Of a DNA stretch of 64,000 bases, positions 40,549 through 47,853 are shown one piece after another. Source of the DNA: Myxococcales bacterium (GTDB taxonomy: Bacteria; Myxococcota; Myxococcia; Myxococcales; Myxococcaceae); contig JACPVI010000037.1 of NCBI GenBank assembly GCA_016191815.1, forward strand, positions 1-64,000, written 5' to 3'. Numbering within the stretch: the stretch's first letter is position 1; every line of letters begins with the position of its first letter. Under the pieces are notes generated by a model, which had not been told where the DNA came from, ran no database searches, and saw nothing but the letters and a program-made list of their open reading frames with translations. A program made the translations under genes and the position numbers.

Positions 40549-42684
40549 TCACCCCTCTTCGAGCCCGACCTGGTCCCAGTCGCCGCCGGCGGTAAGCCAC
40601 ACCAGCGCGCGCTGGCGCTCGACGGCGAGGCCACTCGCCTCCGAGAGCGTCTCGTCATCGAGCTTGCTCACCGGCTTTCCGCGGAAGGGGAAGTCTCCCT
40701 CGAGCGGCTTGGGCAATAGCCCGCGCTCGGCCAGCTTTTGGGCGCCCTTCTTGCTGGCGAAGCGCAGCGCCTCCGCAGCGAGCGCCGCCTTCCCCTTGCG
40801 TTCGGCCGCCTTGCGGTCGAAGCCTTCCTTCTCCAGCTCGGCGATCAGCTCTCCGAGGTGCAGCTCTCCCTCGGCTCCATCGCTCGCCTGCCGGGCGTTC
40901 ATCTCTTGCTGAGTGCGGAAGCTCCACAGCTCCCACGCCTCGCGATGGGCCTCCAGCTCCTCTATGGGCCGCAGCTCGGCGCGCTCGATGAAGGCGTGGG
41001 GCTCCTCCAGCAGCGGCAGCGCTCCCACTAGCTCGTCGGCCGCGGAGGGCTTGTCGATTGGCGGCGCCTTCGACAGCCCGATCGCCCACTGCAGCATGGC
41101 GAGCGACTCGGAAGCCCAGGAGACATCCATCCGGTCGTCCTCGCTCCAGCCGCCGGCGTCCATCTGGAGCAGCTCGCGCTCGACGCCGGAGAGGTCCTGA
41201 TCCAGCCCCTCGCGGGTGAGCCAGGACCAGAGCGCCTTCGCCTGCTGCGATGCCTTGTCCTTGTTCAGATCTCCGGCGGCCACGGCCTCTTCGAGCATGA
41301 GCCTGAGCAGCGTGGCCCCGATGCAGAGGGCGCGGCGGGCGGCCTTCTCGGCGGTGGGCTCCTGAGCGTCTTCCCCGCGGACCTCGGCGAGGAAGTCCTC
41401 GGCGCTGGCGCCGATCTCGGCGAGGAAGGCGTCGAGCTTCTGCTCTTCGGCCTCGGAGAGCGCCTCGCCGGCCACCCTCCGCTCCGCGAGGGCGATCAGC
41501 TCCTCGTTGGCGGCAGGCTCCTCCTCGCCGCGAGGTTCCGCTCCCGCCTCCATCACCTCTGTGACGTCTGCGCCGGGATCGGTTGCCAGCTGGTCCTCGC
41601 GAGGCGCGGCCGGGGTGGCGCCCAGCGAGTCCGAGAAGCCCGCCTCGCCCAAGAGATCGATCGCCGGCGCGAAGAGGAAGGCCTCCTCGCCGGATGGACT
41701 GCTCAGCCGCCGAAAAAGCTCGTCGCGGACCTTCGGGCCGAGGGCCTTGACCGCCGGCACCACCGCGTCGGGCAGGCTCGCGGCGATCCGGGCGAACTGG
41801 GCGGGCCTGTCGCCAGCCGGTTGTCTCTCGAGCAGCCGGGCGACCTCGACTCCCAGCTCGGAGGAGTCGCGGTCGGAGAGGATGGCCTCCACCTCCACGA
41901 GCAGCTCAGGCTCGATCGCCACGCCGCGGCCGAGGAGGAGCAACAGCTCCCCGCGCAGCTCCTGGTCGCTCTCTGCAAGCTCGAGGAGCTTGGGGAGCCC
42001 GGCCCCGCCGAGCGGCGCGGAGAGCAGCTCCGCCAGCGGGAGATCGCCTGCCTCCGGGGCGAGCCGCTCCAGCTCCTGGTCGGGGAGCGCGAGGAGCAGC
42101 TTCAACAGCTCGCGCAGCGCGGAGGTGTCCTCGAGGTGGGTGGCAACCACTGCGGCGTCGAGGCGTGCCTCTTCGGAGCGGAGGGCCTCCCGCCACACCT
42201 CGAGCGCGCGGGGGTGGCCGAGGCGCTGGAGCACTCCGGCGGCCCAGGCCCGCTTCCGCATCTCGCTGGAGCCGAGGCGGCGCTCGAGAGTGGACCGGAC
42301 CGCTTCCGGGGAGGGAAGAGAGAGGATGGCGTCGGCGGCGTTGTTCCGGACGTCGAGGCTTTCGTCATCGAGGTAGGAGAGGAGGGTGGCGGCCTCGCTC
42401 TTCTCGCCCAGGCTCAACAGGCCGAAGGCGGCCCAGACGCCGACCAGGGGCGAGGTGTCCTCGAGGAGCGCCTTGCGGAGCGCGCCGGAGTACTCGGCCC
42501 TTCGGAGCATGCCGAGGCCGTAGGCGCCCCACATGCGCACCTGCTCCGAGTCGTCGCCGAGGGCGCGGACCAAATAGGGCGCTGCTCGGACTTCGCGCAG
42601 CTCGGCGAGGGCCTGGGCGGCCTCCTCGCGCTCGGTGGCGTCCTTGGAGGCGAGGCCTCGGGTGAGGGCGGAGAGATCGTCCAT
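40549..42684 (-). CDS. HEAT-repeat protein
   Basis: 711 residues. The N-terminal 250 residues are HEAT/PBS-lyase-type helical pairs (EEAAQALAELREVRAAPYLVRALGD, QVRMWGAYGLGML, DVRNNAADAILSL, RKRAWAAGVLQRLGHPRALEVW). The middle is acidic and low in order, and the C-terminal half is helical with no assigned domain (ending LAVERQRALVWLTAGGDWDQVGLEEG). No signal peptide, so a cytoplasmic scaffold. Such proteins are common in myxobacterial genomes, often as protein-interaction adaptors. Function unknown. Confidence 0.8.
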   Translation of the reverse strand: MDDLSALTRGLASKDATEREEAAQALAELREVRAAPYLVRALGDDSEQVRMWGAYGLGMLRRAEYSGALRKALLEDTSPLVGVWAAFGLLSLGEKSEAATLLSYLDDESLDVRNNAADAILSLPSPEAVRSTLERRLGSSEMRKRAWAAGVLQRLGHPRALEVWREALRSEEARLDAAVVATHLEDTSALRELLKLLLALPDQELERLAPEAGDLPLAELLSAPLGGAGLPKLLELAESDQELRGELLLLLGRGVAIEPELLVEVEAILSDRDSSELGVEVARLLERQPAGDRPAQFARIAASLPDAVVPAVKALGPKVRDELFRRLSSPSGEEAFLFAPAIDLLGEAGFSDSLGATPAAPREDQLATDPGADVTEVMEAGAEPRGEEEPAANEELIALAERRVAGEALSEAEEQKLDAFLAEIGASAEDFLAEVRGEDAQEPTAEKAARRALCIGATLLRLMLEEAVAAGDLNKDKASQQAKALWSWLTREGLDQDLSGVERELLQMDAGGWSEDDRMDVSWASESLAMLQWAIGLSKAPPIDKPSAADELVGALPLLEEPHAFIERAELRPIEELEAHREAWELWSFRTQQEMNARQASDGAEGELHLGELIAELEKEGFDRKAAERKGKAALAAEALRFASKKGAQKLAERGLLPKPLEGDFPFRGKPVSKLDDETLSEASGLAVERQRALVWLTAGGDWDQVGLEEG

Positions 42685-43074
42685 TGGAGCGGGCGGCGAC
42701 TCTACGCGACCACCCTACCCCTGCCTGGTCAGGAACGCTTGCTTCCTTCGAACTGAAGCGGCCTCGAAGGGCGTCACCCAGTCCGAGCAGGATGCGGTGG
42801 GGGCCCAGAAGGAGCGGTGGTCGTCCTGCTACCGCCTGCTTCGACGGGTGGCGGCGGCCGACGAGCGAGCCGCGGACCTCTCAGGGACGCGGCCAGGCAA
42901 CCCGCAAGGTTTCGATGTCCGCACGGCGGCCCGTTGCCGCGGTGGAGGGGTCGATGGACGAGCACCCGGTATCCGAGAAGCTGGAGCTGAAGGCGACCTT
43001 CGAGCCACTCTATTGGAGCAATGAGCGGAAGCGGTGGCTGGCGCGCCGGAGGCTCTGAGCAACCCGGCGAGTTG
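42685..43074. other. 390-base stretch without a supported gene
   Basis: Lies between the HEAT-repeat gene start and the DUF1778 gene stop at the left edge of the accessory island. A possible 34-codon frame at 42954-43058 (MDEHPVSEKLELKATFEPLY...) has no ribosome site and is more likely a remnant. No promoter or repeat could be recognised with confidence. Confidence 0.4.
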
Positions 43075-43374
43075 TCACCGAGATCCACGGCGCTTGTCCG
43101 CACCGCGGTACCTCGCCTTGTAGCGCCGCGCCGCCCTCGCGAGTGCGGCGATCGGTCGATCCTGATCCAAGGCGGCAAGGAAGCGTCTGCGATCACGATC
43201 GGACAGCTTCCGCTGCGAATCCTGCTCGATGACTGCCTCGGCCGCGGTCAGCAGGCTCTTCACCGCGAAGGCGGTCAGCGGCTGCCCCAGAATCGTCGCA
43301 GCGCGCTCGATGAGTCGTCGGTTCGCTGCATTGAGCCGGAAGTCGAGACGTTGGGTGTGCGCGGCGGATGGCAT
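43075..43374 (-). CDS. DUF1778 ribbon-helix-helix antitoxin (TacA-like)
   Basis: 99 residues from the ATG at 43374. The N-terminus TQRLDFRLNAANRRLIERAATILGQPLTAFAVKSLLTAAEAVIEQ is the DUF1778 ribbon-helix-helix domain, followed by a helical, Arg-rich tail (RRFLAALDQDRPIAALARAARRY) that in TacA-type antitoxins wraps and neutralises the acetyltransferase toxin. Unlike the usual order, the gene points away from its presumed toxin (43948-44463) with an extra gene in between. A 19-bp palindrome lies 10 bases ahead of the start, suitable for autorepression. Confidence 0.88.
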   Translation of the reverse strand: MPSAAHTQRLDFRLNAANRRLIERAATILGQPLTAFAVKSLLTAAEAVIEQDSQRKLSDRDRRRFLAALDQDRPIAALARAARRYKARYRGADKRRGSR

Positions 43375-43383
43375 GGGCCCAAT

Positions 43384-43402
43384 GTACGTAAGAATTACGT
43401 AC
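43384..43402. promoter_or_regulatory. Palindromic operator of the DUF1778 antitoxin
   Basis: GTACGTAA-GAA-TTACGTAC, a perfect 8-3-8 palindrome. On the minus strand it lies between a candidate -35 (TTGCGC) and overlaps the -10 (TACATT, 43386-43381), so binding would block transcription of the antitoxin gene. That promoter would start the message at or next to the ATG. Confidence 0.7.
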
Positions 43403-43470
43403 GGCGCAATTGACCGAGAAACCCGACCAGACAAACGTGCAGCCGTCGCCTTGAGTGGCGGTGCTTCATT

Positions 43471-43500
43471 GCCTGACCAAGCCTGACCCAACCTGACACG
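43471..43500 (+). repeat. Three tandem 10-bp direct repeats before the toxin operon
   Basis: GCCTGACCAA, GCCTGACCCA, ACCTGACACG: three copies with exactly one helical turn period, directly ahead of the ribosome site of the 146-residue gene. The phasing suggests a protein-binding array that could regulate the two-gene toxin operon; slippage-made repeats are an alternative. Confidence 0.6.
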
Positions 43501-43510
43501 AGGAGTTGCT

Positions 43511-43951
43511 TTGACACCCAAGAAACCGTTCGGCGATCTCGCCAAGGCCGTCGCCCGTGCACGAGAGCTGCGCCCTGCTCTCGACAAGGCCACCGAAGAA
43601 CTGAACTCGGTGCTTCGAGAAGTCGAAGCCGTGCTCGCGGGCTTCAAGCTCGGCGTGAACCTCTCGGTCGTCGTCAGCGAGGCCGACGACGGTCTGTCGC
43701 GCGTGACGCTCGAGCTCGCCAAGTGGGGCGGGGAATGGCGGCTCCTTCGCGTGTACTCTCGAGAGGGCGAGCCCGAAGAGGTAACTCCGCTGCTGAACGC
43801 CTCCCGCGAGAATCGGATCGAGGCGGTCGAGTGGCTGACGACCCTCCTCCAAGACGCAGTGGCCGCCGTGGAGCGGGAAACCAAGCGGGTCCAAGAATCG
43901 ACTGCTCGGGCAAGGGAGTTTCTGAACGGACTGGCGGAGACGAAGCAATGA
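43511..43951 (+). CDS. Unknown 146-residue protein cotranscribed with the GNAT toxin
   Basis: Begins at a TTG with AGGAG about 7 bases upstream; its stop overlaps the toxin ATG by 4 bases. An N-terminal helical segment (DLAKAVARARELRPALDKATEELNSVLREVEAVL) is followed by a strand-rich middle (NLSVVVSEADDGLSRVTLELAKW, EWRLLRVYSREG) and a C-terminal helix (AVAAVERETKRVQESTARAREFL). Likely coiled-coil helices at both ends. No known domain. It may be a third component of the toxin-antitoxin set (chaperone or regulator), or an unrelated resident of the island. Confidence 0.72.
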   Translation: MTPKKPFGDLAKAVARARELRPALDKATEELNSVLREVEAVLAGFKLGVNLSVVVSEADDGLSRVTLELAKWGGEWRLLRVYSREGEPEEVTPLLNASRENRIEAVEWLTTLLQDAVAAVERETKRVQESTARAREFLNGLAETKQ

Positions 43952-44463
43952 CGCCCGACTGGGAGATCACCCCAATCGGGCGCCACCACGAGCGGAGCCT
44001 CTTCGATTGTGGAGTGCCCGCGCTCAACGTGTTCCTGCGCCGCTATGCTCGCCAAAACCAGGAGCACGACGCCGGGCGGACCTGGGTCGCCACCCGCCGC
44101 GGTGAGTTACGAGTGCTCGGGTTCTACACCCTCGCCGCGTCTTCTGTGGCCTTCGATCACCTGCCCGAGGCCGAACGAAGGGGCCTACCAAGGTACCCGG
44201 TGCCCGTTGCCCACCTCGGCCGATTGGGAGTCGACCTTGCTGCTCGCGGACTAGGGCTGGGAGGGACTCTGCTGATGCACGCGCTCGATCAGTGCGACCG
44301 AGCTTCAAAGCTCCTCGCGATTCGTGCGGTCGAGGTGCGAGCGAAGAGCGACGATGCTCGACGCTTCTACAAGCGCTACGGATTCGTGGGCCTCCTCGAT
44401 GACCAGAACCACTTGTACCTTTCCATCAAGGTGGTCCGGCGCCTCTTCTTTCCACAGGAATGA
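43948..44463 (+). CDS. GNAT-family toxin (TacT-like acetyltransferase)
   Basis: 171 residues from the ATG at 43948. Family features: DCGVPALNVFLRRYARQNQEHDAGRTWVA at the N-terminus, LGFYTLAASSVAF, HLGRLGVDLAARGLGLGGTLLMHAL with the acetyl-CoA loop (R/Q-x-x-G-x-G/A type: ARGLGLGG), and the C-terminal DDARRFYKRYGFVGLLDD. TacT-type enzymes acetylate the amino group of charged tRNAs and stop translation; the partner antitoxin is DUF1778, present 570 bases away on the other strand. Coupled to the unknown 146-residue gene. Confidence 0.88.
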   Translation: MTPDWEITPIGRHHERSLFDCGVPALNVFLRRYARQNQEHDAGRTWVATRRGELRVLGFYTLAASSVAFDHLPEAERRGLPRYPVPVAHLGRLGVDLAARGLGLGGTLLMHALDQCDRASKLLAIRAVEVRAKSDDARRFYKRYGFVGLLDDQNHLYLSIKVVRRLFFPQE

Positions 44464-44518
44464 GCGCGATGAAACTCCAGCGCGGCCGATCCGGCTCGAG
44501 GCGGTAGGCCTCAGGCTC

Positions 44519-44899
44519 TCAGACCCAGAGGACCGGCACTCCGTACGGTTCGAACGACCGATCGTGCGTCACCAGCGTGAGCCCCTCGAGTCTCGCCTGG
44601 GCGATCAGCATTCGGTCGAAGGGATCTCGATGAAGCGGGGGCAGCGCTCCCGCCGCTTCCGCGTGCGCCATGGTGATCGCCAGCTTCTCGAATCCGGAGT
44701 CGACGACCTCCGCCTCGAACGACCGCGGCAGCCTGAGCCTGCCCAGCGCCGCCTTCACCGCCGCCTCCCAGGCAGAGGCTGCGCTCACCCACACCACCTC
44801 GGCGGAAGCAACCGCCTCGCGGGCGACCCTCCCTAGCCGCCGATCGTCCACTCGCCACCAGAGGAAGACGTGAGTGTCCAGCAACAGCTCGTCTCTCAC
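44519..44899 (-). CDS. PIN-domain ribonuclease toxin (VapC family)
   Basis: 126 residues; GTG start overlapping the antitoxin stop by 4 bases. PIN signature with acidic residues: LLLDTHVFLWW, SAASAWEAAVKAALG, HRDPFDRMLIAQA and VTHDRSF. VapC toxins cleave RNA in a magnesium-dependent way. This subgroup (DTHVFLWW, HRDPFDRLL) is normally paired with Phd-type antitoxins, as here. Confidence 0.93.
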   Translation of the reverse strand: MRDELLLDTHVFLWWRVDDRRLGRVAREAVASAEVVWVSAASAWEAAVKAALGRLRLPRSFEAEVVDSGFEKLAITMAHAEAAGALPPLHRDPFDRMLIAQARLEGLTLVTHDRSFEPYGVPVLWV

Positions 44900-45153
44900 T
44901 CTCCACGACCCTCGAAGGCGGACTGGATCTCCTCGGGCAACGGGGCGTCGAAGTCGTCGGCGATGAAGATCCTGCCCTTCGAGCCGCCCGGCTTCCTGCG
45001 TTTCTTGCCCCCTCGCAGGGGCACCAGCTTCGCGAGCCCGCGGCCGGCCTTGGCGATGATGATCTCCTCGCCCTTGGCCGCCCGGTCGACAAGCTTGGAA
45101 AGCGCGGTCTTCGCCTCGTAGAGGTTGTAAACGTGCTCCGCCACTTTGGTCAA
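44896..45153 (-). CDS. Phd/YefM-family antitoxin
   Basis: 85 residues from a TTG at 45153 (a GTG at Val4, 45144, is the alternative). The N-terminal dimer/DNA-binding fold is typical (YNLYEAKTALSKLVDRAAKGEEIIIAKAGRGLAKLVPL). The basic linker and acidic C-terminal end (ADDFDAPLPEEIQSAFEG) would bind and block the PIN toxin. An overlapping pair of palindromes covers the start codon, consistent with autoregulation. Confidence 0.92.
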   Translation of the reverse strand: MTKVAEHVYNLYEAKTALSKLVDRAAKGEEIIIAKAGRGLAKLVPLRGGKKRRKPGGSKGRIFIADDFDAPLPEEIQSAFEGRGE

Positions 45154-45172
45154 CCTAGACCAACATAGTTGG
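45146..45172. promoter_or_regulatory. Operator palindromes of the Phd/VapC operon
   Basis: TTGGTC-AACCTA-GACCAA (45146-45163) overlaps the TTG start codon, and CCAAC-ATA-GTTGG (45160-45172) overlaps it on the upstream side. Two adjacent half-shifted palindromes are typical of Phd cooperative binding. Confidence 0.6.
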
Positions 45173-45227
45173 CCACCGGCGCGCGCGCAACTTTACCCCG
45201 CCTCCGCCCTCTGGTAGCGGAGGAGCC

Positions 45228-45977
45228 GTGAGCCTCTTGCTCGCCGGAGGAGTCGCCCTCGGCTACGCCACCGCCGTGATCGGCCTCCACCGGCTCAACG
45301 TCCACCGCATGCGCACCGCCGCTGGCGGCTTCCCCACCCTCGCCTGGCTCGACTGGGACACCCTCCTCGAGGGGCTGGTGCCCGACGGCATCGACTCGGC
45401 GCAGCCGCCGCCTTCCCCGGTCCTCGGCGGAGGCCCGCCCCCCGCGGCCCTCTCGCGCGGCCCGGGCGACAACCGGCGCGCGGCCCTGCTCGAATTGGTC
45501 CAGGGCGAAAGGGTGCCCGAAGAGCGCTTCTCCTCCGCCGGATTCTCCGGAGGCCAGCTCGAGTGGCTTTTGACCCTCTCCCACCTCGCACCCGAGCCCT
45601 CCCGCGCGCTCGCCCTCCTCGAGTCCCGAGCGCCCGACACCGCCGCCGAGCTCTACCTCCGCGAGCACCTGCGGCTCTCCTCGCGCGTCCACGCCGCCAA
45701 TCTGGAGCTCCAGGTCTTCTCCACCAAGCGGAGGCTCGGCCTCGGCCTCGCCCGCTTCGGCGAGCACCCCTCGCTCTTCTACGCCCGCGCCCATGCCTCG
45801 GCGCTCTTGGGCTTCAACTCCTCCGCGATCGACGACCTCGCCCGGGCCGTCTACTTCAGCCGCCAGGCCACCTTCTACCTCCGCGCGGTCACCAGCTCGC
45901 CCTACATCGAGGAGGTCCGCCCCGCCCTCGCTCAACAGTGCCGCCTCGCGCTGGACCCGGGGCCAAAGCTGGAGTGA
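45228..45977 (+). CDS. Membrane-anchored helical (TPR-like) protein of unknown function
   Basis: 249 residues, GTG start. One N-terminal transmembrane segment (LLLAGGVALGYATAVIGL), a Pro-rich linker, then a helical domain with TPR-like pattern (GGQLEWLLTLSHLAPEPSRALALLESR, FYARAHASALLGFNSSAIDDLARAVYFS). No catalytic motif. It directly precedes the FHA and PP2C-cNMP genes and may belong to the same phospho-signalling operon (15-base gap). Confidence 0.72.
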   Translation: MSLLLAGGVALGYATAVIGLHRLNVHRMRTAAGGFPTLAWLDWDTLLEGLVPDGIDSAQPPPSPVLGGGPPPAALSRGPGDNRRAALLELVQGERVPEERFSSAGFSGGQLEWLLTLSHLAPEPSRALALLESRAPDTAAELYLREHLRLSSRVHAANLELQVFSTKRRLGLGLARFGEHPSLFYARAHASALLGFNSSAIDDLARAVYFSRQATFYLRAVTSSPYIEEVRPALAQQCRLALDPGPKLE

Positions 45978-45992
45978 ACTCCCCTTCGCGGA

Positions 45993-46499
45993 ATGAGCGA
46001 GCCCCTGACGCAGTATCTCTCCCGGTACATCAGAGATCCCGAGGACGTCGAGCGGTCGGTCACCGCCCCGGTCCTCCTCTACGAGCCACCCGAGCTGGAT
46101 CCGCAGCACAAGCTCGAGCACCGCCTCCGCACGGTGAGCGGAGTCGGACCCCCGGTAGCCCAAGCCGGCGAGCCCTTGGTCCTCCGGGTGCGAAAAGAGA
46201 AAGACAACGCCTTCAGGCGCGGTGTCACCGTGGGCCGCACCTCCAACAACGACGTCATTCTCGACGACGCCTCGGTCTCCCGCTTCCACGCCTGGTTCCA
46301 GCGCGACGATAAGACCGGCGAGTGGGCGGTGGCCGACGCCGGGTCGAAGAACGGTACCCACCTCGCCGGCCAGAAGCTCAGACCCAAGAAGCTCACCGCC
46401 CTCGCCAAGGAGTCGCGCCTCCGCTTCGGCCAGGTGGAGGTGACCTTCCTCGCCCCGGTGGCCTTTCTCCGCTTGCTCCGGATCAGGTCCCGGAGCTGA
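45993..46499 (+). CDS. FHA-domain protein
   Basis: 168 residues. After about 70 residues of unassigned N-terminus comes an FHA domain with all recognition residues: VGRTSNNDVILDDASVSRFHAWF, DAGSKNGTHLAGQKL. FHA domains bind phosphothreonine peptides. It lies 15 bases behind the TPR-like gene and 74 bases before the PP2C phosphatase, forming a phospho-signal reader/eraser pair. No kinase gene is adjacent in the window. Confidence 0.92.
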   Translation: MSEPLTQYLSRYIRDPEDVERSVTAPVLLYEPPELDPQHKLEHRLRTVSGVGPPVAQAGEPLVLRVRKEKDNAFRRGVTVGRTSNNDVILDDASVSRFHAWFQRDDKTGEWAVADAGSKNGTHLAGQKLRPKKLTALAKESRLRFGQVEVTFLAPVAFLRLLRIRSRS

Positions 46500-46573
46500 G
46501 TCGACGAGCGCCTTGCGCACTGCGCGCCCAGGCTCGTAAGTTGCGGCAGAAAAACGCCGCCGAGGATCTGCGC

Positions 46574-47845
46574 TTGTCCCTCAACACCGAAGCATTCGGA
46601 CTCACCGACGTCGGCCGGAAGCGCCAGCACAACGAAGACGCGATGATGCTGGACGCCTCGCTCGGCCTGTTCATCGTGGCCGACGGGATGGGCGGGCACG
46701 CCGCCGGAGAGGTCGCCTCCGCCCGCGCCAGCGAGGTGGTCAAGCAGCACGTCTTGACCAACCGCAACATCCTCAAGGATCTGAGCAAGGACCCTAGCCA
46801 GGCCAACCGGGCGGCGGCGGCGGCGCTGGTCGAGGTGGCGGTTCAGCGCGCCTGCGCCGACATCTACCGGATGGCCACCTCCGACGCCACCAAGCGAGGC
46901 ATGGGCACCACCTTCGTGTGCCTCGCGGTGGGCGGGTCCAAGGGAGTGATCGGGCACGTCGGCGACAGCCGGGTGTACCTGGTGCGCAACGCCCAGTGCC
47001 ACAGGCTCACCGAGGACCACACCCTGGTCGCCGCCCAGCTCAAGGCCGGCACCATCACCAAGGAGCAGGCCGCCGCCTCGCAGTACAGAAACGTGATCAC
47101 CCGGGCGGTGGGCATCCAGGAGTCGGTGCAGGTCGACACCCTGATCGTCGATCTCTTGCCCGGCGACACCTTCATCCTCTGCTCCGACGGGCTGCACGGC
47201 TACCTCTCGGACGAGGAGATCCTCCCGTTGGTGGAGTCCATCTCCAAGCGGGATCTGCCGAAGAAGTTCGTCTCCTTGGCCAACGAGCGCGGCGGGAAGG
47301 ACAACATCACCGCCCTGGTGGTGGCGATCCAGGGCGAGGCGGTCCCCTCCGAGGAGACCACCGAGGCCCAGTCCCGCATGGAGGCGTTGCGGAAGATCCC
47401 GCTCTTCCGCCACCTCACCTACAAGGAGCAGACCGCGGTCCTCTCCATCGCCACCACCCGCACCTTCCCGGGCGGGCGGGAGATCGTCACCGAGGGCCAG
47501 CCGGGCGAGGAGCTGTACGTGGTGATCCGGGGAAGGGTGGCGATCGAGAAGAACGGGGTGGAGATCGCCGAGCTGCGCGCCGGGGGCCACTTCGGCGAGA
47601 TGGGGCTCATCGACAACGCGCCCCGCTCGGCCACGGTGCGCGCCGCCGAGCCCACCAGGGTGATGGTGGTGGCGCGCAACGACCTGATGAACCTGATGAA
47701 GCGCGAGTCGATCCTCGCGGTGAAGCTCCTCTGGAGCTTCGTGCAGGTCTTGTCGGACCGGCTGCGCGCGACCAACTCCGAGCTGTCGGAGGTTCGCCAG
47801 GAGCTGGCGGTGGTGCAGGCGATCCAGCCGTTCGCGGAGGAGTGA
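46574..47845 (+). CDS. PP2C-type Ser/Thr phosphatase fused to a cyclic-nucleotide-binding domain
   Basis: 423 residues from the TTG at 46574, chosen because it has GAGGA about 7 bases upstream and starts just before the PP2C fold (FGLTDVGRKRQHNEDAMM). PP2C motifs with metal-binding Asp residues follow: VADGMGGHAAGE, GHVGDSRVYLV, TEDHTLVAAQL, LCSDGLHGYLSDEEI, GGKDNITALVV (about residues 5-250). A cNMP-binding domain spans about residues 275-395 (GGREIVTEGQPGEELYVVIRGRV, GGHFGEMGLIDNAPRSATVRA). The nucleotide domain may gate phosphatase activity in response to a second messenger (inference). It follows the FHA gene. Confidence 0.93.
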   Translation: MSLNTEAFGLTDVGRKRQHNEDAMMLDASLGLFIVADGMGGHAAGEVASARASEVVKQHVLTNRNILKDLSKDPSQANRAAAAALVEVAVQRACADIYRMATSDATKRGMGTTFVCLAVGGSKGVIGHVGDSRVYLVRNAQCHRLTEDHTLVAAQLKAGTITKEQAAASQYRNVITRAVGIQESVQVDTLIVDLLPGDTFILCSDGLHGYLSDEEILPLVESISKRDLPKKFVSLANERGGKDNITALVVAIQGEAVPSEETTEAQSRMEALRKIPLFRHLTYKEQTAVLSIATTRTFPGGREIVTEGQPGEELYVVIRGRVAIEKNGVEIAELRAGGHFGEMGLIDNAPRSATVRAAEPTRVMVVARNDLMNLMKRESILAVKLLWSFVQVLSDRLRATNSELSEVRQELAVVQAIQPFAEE

Positions 47846-47853
47846 GCGGCCGA

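Noticed and set aside
43471-43500. CRISPR-like short repeats
   Set aside because: Only three 10-bp copies without spacers.
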